Of a stretch of 64,000 bases of DNA, positions 7,202-14,707 are shown piece by piece. Made by a program: the position numbers and the translations under genes. The notes below the pieces were generated by a model, which was given only the letters and a program-made list of their open reading frames with translations, was not told the DNA's origin and made no database searches. Within the stretch, counting starts at the first letter, position 1, and the number at the start of each line of letters is the position of its first letter. Source of the DNA: Solidesulfovibrio magneticus RS-1 (GTDB lineage: Bacteria; Desulfobacterota; Desulfovibrionia; Desulfovibrionales; Desulfovibrionaceae); NCBI RefSeq assembly GCF_000010665.1, contig NC_012796.1, forward strand, positions 2,757,501 to 2,821,500, given 5' to 3'.

Positions 7202-7437
7202 CCGACACTAAACAACGACACCAAAATCATACACAAACACATACTAAAAATAGCATTCTAGCAACGTCAACCCAGCAAAACTACATGCAATGCCACGAAT
7301 ACCACTTGACATCCGCCCCTGATATGCAAACAACAAAGGAATATCTACAAACTTTTCACACCTAAAAACCGTGCTTCAAACCCAAAACATATCACTATCC
7401 GATAAATCAAAACTCAAAAAGATCAAATAAGAACACA

Positions 7438-8313
7438 ATGAGCACTGCCGTATTCACAAAAAATCGTAGTATTTTTTGGCTAAGAATAAACGAAAACGAC
7501 GACGGAAGTTATGCTTTTTTTGTATCAGATGCCGCCCAAAGAGTACTCAACTACCACTTTCCAATCCTTTTCCAGATAAGCCCAACTGGATGGAAAGATG
7601 GAAAGTCTAATGTCAAATACATCTGGATCCCAAAAGACAGAACATGGAACATAGACATTGAATCAATAAAAAAATGGGCTGATTTTGCCGTCAATCATTG
7701 CGTCTGGATTGATTGTGCCAACGAAATTGAATACTGCGTCGCCTGTGATTTCAATTTTGAAGTTATTAACAACGAATTCAAGCGCACACCATTGGGATTG
7801 GCAGAATTTAAAATAAAGTATCGAATTGACAACATCCCAGAAACTGAAAAAGCTACTCATCTAAATCTGATGTACAACAAAATGTGTTGTGCTTTTGATC
7901 TATTGCCATTACGATACAAGCCAAGCAGGATGCTCTTCGGAAAGACCACGCCACCCATAATTACATCCATACCAGCAAATACAGGAAAAGGAAAACTTGC
8001 GTGGAACCTCGCAAAATATATAGCTCGCCAAAAAAGTTTTGACTTGGTAGAAGCTCAGCTATTGCCACCCAAGCCAGAAATGAAAAACCTGCGCTTACAA
8101 GAAAAAATAACAACTTGGCTAAATTTATATCAGATTCCAATGTCCGTTAGCTTCAATGGAGACATGCGAGATCGAGAAATTGTTATAGTTGATGACCTAT
8201 ACCAATCCGGTGCCACTATGCAAGCATATGCAAAACATCTAAAATCTTTAGGAGTACGTGACATTTATGGTTTAGCGTGCGTCAAGTCAATGAGAGACAG
8301 TGACAACCAATGA
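7438..8313 (+). CDS. ComF-like phosphoribosyltransferase, cargo gene
   Basis: 291 aa. The C-terminal third holds the PRPP-binding loop of type I phosphoribosyltransferases, REIVIVDDLYQSGATMQAYA (about residues 245-264), followed by a short GLAC strand. Earlier, GKGKLAWNLAKYIARQ may form another part of the fold. Residues 1-150 are not recognised and are not a typical ComF zinc finger. The gene overlaps the DprA-like gene by 4 bp (ATGA), so the two proteins are probably made together. ComF- and DprA-like proteins both act in DNA uptake and natural transformation, but here they are AT-rich phage cargo next to an FRG-domain protein. A nucleotide- or DNA-sensing defence role is inferred. Confidence 0.75.
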   Translation: MSTAVFTKNRSIFWLRINENDDGSYAFFVSDAAQRVLNYHFPILFQISPTGWKDGKSNVKYIWIPKDRTWNIDIESIKKWADFAVNHCVWIDCANEIEYCVACDFNFEVINNEFKRTPLGLAEFKIKYRIDNIPETEKATHLNLMYNKMCCAFDLLPLRYKPSRMLFGKTTPPIITSIPANTGKGKLAWNLAKYIARQKSFDLVEAQLLPPKPEMKNLRLQEKITTWLNLYQIPMSVSFNGDMRDREIVIVDDLYQSGATMQAYAKHLKSLGVRDIYGLACVKSMRDSDNQ

Positions 8314-9320
8314 TATCTTCTATTCTTCAATTCTTACAAGCAAAAGGATCCGGCGAAGCGCTGCTTCGTCGTTTTCTGCTTTTTGCTGCGATAAATGGAA
8401 AAAATGCAGCAAAGAGCTTATGCACATCTATCAACAACCTCTCCAATGAACTCAAAATAAATAATGACGTTGCATCAAATATTGTAAATTCAGCAAGTGA
8501 AGCATTTTTTTTACATGAAAGCCTTTACAAAGACAACATAAATGTTGCTTGGATAGGCTCAGATGTCTACCCACACCACCTCGTAGCAACATTAAAATAC
8601 GATGCTCCTCCTGTATTGTTTTTTAAAGGATGTAATAAGTTATTTGACAATATGGGAGTTGGATTTTGCGGGTCAAGAAAAGCGTCAGAAAAAGGACTTT
8701 TAATAACTAGGCGTTGTGTTGAATTACTAGTTGACAAGAAAATTTGCGTAACAAGCGGATACGCACACGGCGTTGACATGGCTGCACATAAAACTGCGTT
8801 AAAAAACGGTGGAAAGACAATATTTGTTCTTGTGGAAGGAATAATGCGGTTCCAGCACAAACGGGAGATTGCAGAATTTCTTTCAGATGACAATTATTTA
8901 GCCGTCTCACAGTTTCCACCTAATTTAACTTGGTCTGCTCGTAATGCCATGAAACGCAATGGGACAATAATTGGTCTTTCTGATGCTATGATTCTTGTAG
9001 AATCTGGCATTACAGGTGGTACTTTTGCTGCAGGCAAAGAAACTCTACAGCGAGGCCAACCGCTTTTTGTTATCGACTATGCTGCACCTGGACCATCCGC
9101 AGAAGCGAACCCCAATTTTATAAAAAACGGAGGCATCCCTATCCGAGGAAATTCTGATGGCATACCAAATCTTGAAAAGATATTTGACATTACCAACCAA
9201 AGCAGACGTAACGATATAAATACAAAAGACCTTTTTACAAAGCATCAATCAATTAAATACCTTCAAAAACATGAAATTTTACTCAAATCCAGAAACAAAT
9301 TAATCACGCGAGACACATAA
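8310..9320 (+). CDS. DprA/Smf-like SLOG protein, cargo gene
   Basis: 336 aa. The Rossmann-like SLOG/DprA core is clear: GVGFCGSRKASEKG (about residue 110), VTSGYAHGVDMAAH (about 145), LSDAMILVESGITGGT (about 225), and a final FIKNGGIPI segment. DprA of transformation binds single-stranded DNA and loads RecA; SLOG relatives bind nucleotides in conflict systems. The first ~100 residues are helical (SAM-like position) and the C terminus lacks an obvious winged helix. ATGA overlap with the phosphoribosyltransferase gene indicates coupling. It is not the host housekeeping dprA, because it is AT-rich and lies inside a prophage cargo island. Confidence 0.85.
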   Translation: MISSILQFLQAKGSGEALLRRFLLFAAINGKNAAKSLCTSINNLSNELKINNDVASNIVNSASEAFFLHESLYKDNINVAWIGSDVYPHHLVATLKYDAPPVLFFKGCNKLFDNMGVGFCGSRKASEKGLLITRRCVELLVDKKICVTSGYAHGVDMAAHKTALKNGGKTIFVLVEGIMRFQHKREIAEFLSDDNYLAVSQFPPNLTWSARNAMKRNGTIIGLSDAMILVESGITGGTFAAGKETLQRGQPLFVIDYAAPGPSAEANPNFIKNGGIPIRGNSDGIPNLEKIFDITNQSRRNDINTKDLFTKHQSIKYLQKHEILLKSRNKLITRDT

Positions 9321-9336
9321 CAAAGGATTGTATTTT

Positions 9337-10446
9337 ATGATATTTCCAAATGATCCGATCTTGATTGATGAGTTCATAAAGCAAGGAATCAGCAGAGACG
9401 ACTCACATAAATTGTTTAACTCTGGATACTATATTGCAGCAGACGGTCATATAGCTGATTCTTTTTATGGCAACAAATACTATTCTGGACTTCATCCTCT
9501 TAATTCTAGTGGTGTTAAATTTTCTCCAAAAGAATTTACAGTTTCATCATTATCAGAAATAAAATCAATATTGTCGGAGCCAGAGCACGCCGTGTACCGC
9601 AGTCGTATGGTTTTTCGAGGCCAGACAAAAGAGTACTACACTCAGCGCGAGTATCCAAATCCTATTGCTGAGCATAAAGGCAAAGAAAGACTCATCATAC
9701 CAGGATATTGGCGTAAGTTTTCAACCAATTGGAATTTGCGTTTTTCTGCACCTGACTACGAGTCTGTATTTTTATCAAACTATGGCGACGAACTTATATA
9801 TCATGGAATTGCGAACTGGCGAAACTTGGCATCAATCAATTCGAGTCGCTACGGCCCACATTTACTTTCGGATCTTGAAAACTTTCCCGATCCTGAAAGT
9901 CAAGAATATGGTAGACGATGGCAAGCTTTTAAAATTCAAGGTATAGCAAACACATCACTTCCACTTGTTGAACAACACTACGGCATAGAAACAACTGGTT
10001 TAGACGTTACGTTTGACGTATCAATAGCAACTTTTTTTTCTTTACATCAGTTTACAAAAAGGCACGACGACACAGCTTATTATCAACCTATAGATCCACT
10101 TTTACACGCTGGAATAGTATATTGTATAGTTTTCGAATCTCCACCTCTAACAAGAGCTACGCAAAACTATTTAAATAATGAAATTTTTTCTCATATAAAG
10201 CCTACGAGACCAGTCTCGCAGGACTGCGCTCTCCCATTTTTCGGACGCCACAACATTAACGAGGCCGTTGCAGATTTACTTTGTATTTTTAAAATTGCTC
10301 CAAACTTCAGCACAGATGATATACCAAATTCAAACGATCTTTTCCCTGAAATATATAAAGACCCTTTTTACAAAGCAGCGCTCGAAGCTAAATTTAAAGC
10401 TATGAAATCTAGTCCCTTAAAAAATATCGTCGAGTATTCTTTGTGA
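9337..10446 (+). CDS. FRG-domain protein, cargo gene
   Basis: 369 aa. The FRG domain is visible: SRMVFRGQTKEYY (F-R-G core, about residue 90), then LVEQHYGIETTGLDVTFDVS and IATFFSLHQF (about 215-240), the region that gives the conserved Q-H-x-G and D-x-T pattern. FRG domains are of unknown biochemical function and recur in phages and defence islands. The start at 9337 is preceded by AAAGGA at 9 bases; a TTG three codons upstream is less likely. It lies 16 bp after the DprA-like gene in the same orientation and ends the rightward group. Its 3' end is followed 24 bp later by a remnant of the HNH-HIT gene. Confidence 0.8.
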   Translation: MIFPNDPILIDEFIKQGISRDDSHKLFNSGYYIAADGHIADSFYGNKYYSGLHPLNSSGVKFSPKEFTVSSLSEIKSILSEPEHAVYRSRMVFRGQTKEYYTQREYPNPIAEHKGKERLIIPGYWRKFSTNWNLRFSAPDYESVFLSNYGDELIYHGIANWRNLASINSSRYGPHLLSDLENFPDPESQEYGRRWQAFKIQGIANTSLPLVEQHYGIETTGLDVTFDVSIATFFSLHQFTKRHDDTAYYQPIDPLLHAGIVYCIVFESPPLTRATQNYLNNEIFSHIKPTRPVSQDCALPFFGRHNINEAVADLLCIFKIAPNFSTDDIPNSNDLFPEIYKDPFYKAALEAKFKAMKSSPLKNIVEYSL

Positions 10447-10470
10447 ATTACAAAATAACTTAGGTCCAAT

Positions 10471-10740
10471 ATGGATATAAACATAAAACACGGATTGCCC
10501 GGCCGAGGCTCCCGAGTTCATCCCAATGTTGAAGCCGGTGTTGCTGGGGTCATCCTCGGCCAGCCGGCTCCTGAGGATACGCGGCAGGCTGTCCACGTCA
10601 TTACACTTCGCCTGGGTCATGGCGAACCCGTCCGTCGCGTGGCGCTTGGTGATGACCAGATGGTGGCCGGGCGACACAGGAAATCCATCCGGAATGGCAA
10701 AGACGGAATCAAACTCCTCGACAATCTGGCTCCTGGCCAC
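10471..10740 (-). pseudogene. Remnant of HNH-HIT gene (HIT part)
   Basis: The ~270 bp match 12094..12360, the HIT-coding part of the gene at 12013..12987, at most positions by eye and in the same orientation. The histidine triad is degraded: HVHIH in the intact gene reads YVYIH here, and the frame then runs into unrelated sequence. It has no HNH part and no proper end. The rest of the gap (10741..10971) is AT-rich leader sequence for the next gene, with no gene seen. Confidence 0.85.
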
Positions 10741-10971
10741 CTATCAAACGAGTCAGTCATCGAACACGTCAGCTCGGTCAGGATGTCACTGTTGTCTTCC
10801 GTCTTGCCCGATGCAATCTGATCGCTGAGAATCAATCAGCCAAGACTAACCGACTGTGTCATCGGAGGATTTGGATGTATCCAGTTACAAGTGAAAATCA
10901 CATTAGACGGTTATAAAACTCGTTTTTTAAATATACTAACACTGAACTAATAAATTAAGAAAGGAACAATT

Positions 10972-11961
10972 ATGAATCTTGGGCATCTTGAGCGAGTTGA
11001 TCTTCGCAATATATGGGAGACAGAGGCTCAACATTTCACTCCTTGGCTTGCCCAAGAAGATAACTTGGCAATTCTATCGGAAGCTCTCAATATTGAATTA
11101 GAACTTGAAGCACAAGAACAAAACGTTGGTCCATTTAGAGCAGATCTTTTATGTAAAAACACAGAAGACAGCTCTTGGGTGTTAATCGAAAATCAAATGG
11201 AAATCACGGACCACAGGCACCTTGGGCAATTGCTCACATATGCCTCAGGTCTCCAGGCCGCTACTATTGTTTGGATTTCTGCCAAATTTACAGATGAACA
11301 TAGAGCGGCCTTGGATTGGTTAAACAATATAACCGAAGAAAATTTCCGTTTTTTTGGCTTGGAAGTAGAGCTTTGGAAAATAGGGACTTCCGCAGCTGCT
11401 CCAAAATTCAACATTGTATCAAAACCTAATGACTGGTCTAAGACAGTATCAAACGGAAAAAAAAGCATAGACAACAAATCAACATCTGAGATCAAACAAA
11501 AGCAATACAGCTTTTGGGAATTACTTAAAAATCAATTTGATAATTTAAGATGTGGCATTCGGATCACAAAAGCACTACCTCAACATTGGATCAATATTAG
11601 CATTGGAAAAACTGGATTTAAAATCTGCCCAACACTTAACACTAGAGAAAGCAGGCTCGGCGTTGAACTATACATATCATGCCAGAATTCTAAAGAACTA
11701 TTTCAACAACTATACAGCCAAAGAGACTCTATTGAGCGTGAATACGGCGAAGCATTGGACTGGCAAGAGCTGCCAGACAAAAAGGCTTGCAGAGTTTTAT
11801 TTACCAAGACTAAAGTAAATCCTTTATTAGAATCGTTGTGGCCCGAGTACATCAATTGGTTTGAATTGAACATAAAGAAATTTTACAGCTGCTTTTATAA
11901 TAGGATAAAAACACTTAGTGCTTCACCACAGCTAGAAGATGACGAGCCAAGTCAATCGTAA
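10972..11961 (+). CDS. DUF4268-type PD-(D/E)XK protein, cargo gene
   Basis: 329 aa. The N-terminal half resembles the PD-(D/E)XK-like domain that often precedes DUF4268: GPFRADLLCKNTEDSSWVLI then ENQ (about residues 45-68), with D and E as candidate ligands and Q in place of the usual Lys, followed by HRHLGQLLTYASGL. The C-terminal half (about 175-310) looks like DUF4268 itself, including FWELLKNQF and an HWINISIGKTGFKI strand. Such proteins are often found in phage-defence and accessory regions; the substrate is unknown. AAAGGA lies 8 bases before the ATG. It is flanked on both sides by copies of HNH-HIT gene sequence. Confidence 0.7.
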   Translation: MNLGHLERVDLRNIWETEAQHFTPWLAQEDNLAILSEALNIELELEAQEQNVGPFRADLLCKNTEDSSWVLIENQMEITDHRHLGQLLTYASGLQAATIVWISAKFTDEHRAALDWLNNITEENFRFFGLEVELWKIGTSAAAPKFNIVSKPNDWSKTVSNGKKSIDNKSTSEIKQKQYSFWELLKNQFDNLRCGIRITKALPQHWINISIGKTGFKICPTLNTRESRLGVELYISCQNSKELFQQLYSQRDSIEREYGEALDWQELPDKKACRVLFTKTKVNPLLESLWPEYINWFELNIKKFYSCFYNRIKTLSASPQLEDDEPSQS

Positions 11962-12012
11962 GCAAGTTTTAACATACTTCTGCAAAATCAATTTATAAAC
12001 AAATATCTAAAT

Positions 12013-12987
12013 TCAATACCCCATTTTGCAAGGGATCACCCCTCTCACCCCACCGCGCGGATTTTCCGTATCGCCATCCCTCCTCGGAATGAGATGGATA
12101 TGGACATGAAACACGGTTTGCCCGGCTGAGGCTCCCGAGTTCATGCCGATGTTGAAGCCGGTTATGCTGCGGTCATCCTCGGCCAGCCGGCTCCTGAGGA
12201 TCCGCAACAGACTGTCAGCGTCGTTGCGCTCAGCCTGGGTCATGGCGAACCAGTCCGCCGCGTGGCGCTTGGTGATGACCAGATGGTGGCCGGGTGAAAC
12301 AGGAAATCCGTCCGGCATGGCAAAGACGGAATCAAATTCCTCGACAATCTGGCTCCTGGCCGCATCGTAACAGAACGGACAGCCCGGAATCGCTTCGCCC
12401 TGGGCCAGGGCCCGATAGTCCGTATCCTCTTTGTTCCCCTTGGACCGGTTGCACTTGGAGCAGAGCACCTGCAGGTTGGCGTACTCGTTGCCGCCGCCCT
12501 TGGAACGCGGCCGGATGTGGTCCACATCCAGCGGCCGCTCCTGGTTCGTGGCCCCGCACAGCGCGCACCGCCCACCCGACTCCGCCAGCACCCGGTTGCG
12601 CAGGCTCCCGGGCACAGGATCGGTCTCCAGCATCCGATAGTCCCAGATCCCCAGCCCGCGCTTAAGAATGTACTCCTGCAGCTTCCGGTCGCAGATCATC
12701 CTGATCTGCGCCTTCTGCTCAAAGGACAACTTTCCCGTGGTCAGCTCCACCAGATTGCCGCTCGAAGCCACCACCCCACGCCGCTGCAACACCTTGAGCG
12801 GCATTTCCTTGATCTTCCGCTCATAATACACAATCTGGCTTTCATCCTGATCCAGAAAGGCCATCGCCAGTTGCCGGACGGTGGCCGATCCCCCAGCGTC
12901 CACCAGCGAACGAATGAGCAGCGGCTGGTATATGTGCTGCATGGCCATCCGGTGCTTCAAAAACTCCACCAGCTCCTGAAAATCCAT
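12013..12987 (-). CDS. HNH nuclease-HIT hydrolase fusion protein
   Basis: 324 aa with three parts. Residues about 15-75 look like a winged helix. About 138-185 is an HNH nuclease: paired cysteines in RCALCG, then PLDVDHIRPRSKGGGNEYAN and VLCSKCNRSKG, giving two CxxC zinc pairs and the D-H active site. About 200-310 is a HIT domain with the triad HVHIH starting at H294. HIT proteins hydrolyse or transfer nucleotides; HNH domains cut DNA. The two activities in one chain suggest nucleic-acid end processing or a defence role. AGGCGG precedes the ATG at 12987. It is the right boundary of the AT-rich island, and its 3' part is duplicated at 10471..10740. It is visibly more GC-rich than the island. 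Confidence 0.85.
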   Translation of the reverse strand: MDFQELVEFLKHRMAMQHIYQPLLIRSLVDAGGSATVRQLAMAFLDQDESQIVYYERKIKEMPLKVLQRRGVVASSGNLVELTTGKLSFEQKAQIRMICDRKLQEYILKRGLGIWDYRMLETDPVPGSLRNRVLAESGGRCALCGATNQERPLDVDHIRPRSKGGGNEYANLQVLCSKCNRSKGNKEDTDYRALAQGEAIPGCPFCYDAARSQIVEEFDSVFAMPDGFPVSPGHHLVITKRHAADWFAMTQAERNDADSLLRILRSRLAEDDRSITGFNIGMNSGASAGQTVFHVHIHLIPRRDGDTENPRGGVRGVIPCKMGY

Positions 12988-13123
12988 GGATCCGCCTGTA
13001 AGTTGATTTCGTATCTCGTGTTACCCAGGCCATCTTACCGCCAAGTTACAGATGAAACGTCAAAATGCGTTTCCCCGCAACGACGGTTTTTGCAATCCCA
13101 TCCTGGGAAAGCGCGTCGTAAAA

Positions 13124-13157
13124 GAAGGTGAACCACCTAGTCTAGCGGTTCACCTTC
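13124..13157 (-). terminator. Terminator of signalling operon
   Basis: GAAGGTGAACC (13124..13134) and GGTTCACCTTC (13147..13157) form a perfect 11-bp stem with a 12-base loop. On the minus strand the stem is followed by TTTTACG, so it fits a rho-independent terminator 65 bp after the HD-GYP gene. The flanking 12988..13221 holds nothing else I can identify. Confidence 0.7.
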
Positions 13158-13221
13158 AAACATCTTCAATTATATTATTTAAATAAGATTCAAATCGAAA
13201 TGGAACTCCACTAGAATCGAC

Positions 13222-14313
13222 TTAATCCTTCCATTGCTCTGAAATGGCGTATATCTTCTCCTTAAGTGAAATAAAAACATCCACAATTTGAGGATCAAAC
13301 TGTGTTCCACTGCCTTGAACAATTATTGACTCAGCCTCTCTCACAGGCATAGCTTTTTTATACGATCGGTCACTGCACAAAGCATCAAAAACATCAACGA
13401 GCGACACAATGCGGGCTTCTAAAGGAATATTTTCACCGGAAAGACCAAAGGGGTAACCCGTTCCATCCCATCGTTCATGATGAAACAAAGCAAGAATTCT
13501 AGCCATCCGTAGCAATTCATAATCATTATACCCAAGGACTGCTTGAGGATTGGCACATAGATCTCGAGCGCCTTCACGATCATCTAAAGAACCTAATATT
13601 TCGCAGCCGTAAGTACAATGCCTTCTCATTATATCCCATTCTTGCTCTGTCAAACGACCTGGCTTAAGTAAAATTTCGTCTGGAATGCCGATTTTGCCAA
13701 GGTCATGGAGTGATGCGCACTCAGCAAGTATATTACAATGATCCTCTTCCATGCCCATAGCTTGCCCGATAACGCGACTGATTTGAGCCACTCGAAAAAC
13801 ATGCTTTCCTGTCTCATTATCTTTGAATTCAGCAGCTCTACTCAAACGCATCATAACTTGATGCCTAGTTTCCTCAACCTCAGCTGTTCTCTCCCTAACC
13901 AATCGTTCAAGATTTTGCTGATAAATACGATTTTCTCGCACCAAGCGTGCACGCTCAATGACATTTTTTAAAACATGATCAAACACATCCATGTTATGCA
14001 ACGGCTTGGTAATGAAATCCCAAGCTCCAAGCCGCACAGCAGAAAGAGCGTCTTCTACAATACCGACACCAGAAAGCACCACTATAGGTATTTCTTTATC
14101 AAACTCTACAGCGTGCGCAATAAATGAATAACCATCCATAACTGGCATATTAAGATCTACGACAACTGCTTCTATTTCGCCGTGATGCTGCTTAAGCAAT
14201 TCCCAACCTTCCAAACCATTGGCAGCCTCGTAGACGTCATAGTCAACATCTTCTAAATGAGCAAACAACGAACGACGCAAACCATCCTCATCATCAATAA
14301 TCAATATAGCCAT
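13222..14313 (-). CDS. Response regulator, receiver-HD-GYP phosphodiesterase
   Basis: 363 aa. The receiver domain spans about 1-125, with the phosphorylation site D53 in VVVDLNMPVMDG and the conserved K in ITKPL. A coiled linker (about 125-160) leads to an HD-GYP domain (about 160-355): ASLHDLGKIGIPDE carries the metal-binding HD, and HHERWDGTGYPFGL carries the second-sphere histidines and the GYP motif. HD-GYP proteins degrade cyclic-di-GMP, so this is the output that lowers the signal. It is the last of five leftward genes that also encode a GGDEF cyclase and a kinase, and ends before a terminator at 13124..13157. AT-rich; phage cargo. Confidence 0.93.
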   Translation of the reverse strand: MAILIIDDEDGLRRSLFAHLEDVDYDVYEAANGLEGWELLKQHHGEIEAVVVDLNMPVMDGYSFIAHAVEFDKEIPIVVLSGVGIVEDALSAVRLGAWDFITKPLHNMDVFDHVLKNVIERARLVRENRIYQQNLERLVRERTAEVEETRHQVMMRLSRAAEFKDNETGKHVFRVAQISRVIGQAMGMEEDHCNILAECASLHDLGKIGIPDEILLKPGRLTEQEWDIMRRHCTYGCEILGSLDDREGARDLCANPQAVLGYNDYELLRMARILALFHHERWDGTGYPFGLSGENIPLEARIVSLVDVFDALCSDRSYKKAMPVREAESIIVQGSGTQFDPQIVDVFISLKEKIYAISEQWKD

Positions 14314-14314
14314 A

Positions 14315-14707
14315 TCAACTCTCGGATTGTTGTCTTAGTTGACGAATACGATGCAAGATTTCATGAAGATCACAAGGCTTTATAAAAGCATCATCGGAAG
14401 TGAGTCCGATCTCTGCAAGAGTTTCAGGATCAAGAAGATCAATAGACCCAGTATGAAGCAAATAATGCTCGCAATACCCCATCTCTCCAGCAATACGAAT
14501 AAATTCATTGCCATTAATGCCGGGCAAACGCATATCAACAAGACATATGTCTGCCTGTTCTTCTCGTAATCGTTCAAGGGCTTCTTCAGCCGTGGCTGCA
14601 GTTCTGACTTCTAGTTCGTCTTCATAATCTTCAAAAAAAAGCAAAAGATTATGTCGAATACGCTCTTCATCTTCGACAATAAAAAGACGCTGTCGATGCT
14701 GGCTCAT
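14315..14707 (-). CDS. Single-domain response regulator (receiver only)
   Basis: 130 aa, a stand-alone receiver. Acidic residues in FIVEDEE, the phosphoacceptor D58 in CLVDMRLPGINGNEF, and the K in FIKP are present; there is no output domain. Its start overlaps the stop of the kinase gene (ATGA) and its end is 1 bp from the HD-GYP gene, so it is coupled between them. It probably takes phosphate from the adjacent kinase, as an intermediate or a sink. Confidence 0.92.
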   Translation of the reverse strand: MSQHRQRLFIVEDEERIRHNLLLFFEDYEDELEVRTAATAEEALERLREEQADICLVDMRLPGINGNEFIRIAGEMGYCEHYLLHTGSIDLLDPETLAEIGLTSDDAFIKPCDLHEILHRIRQLRQQSES

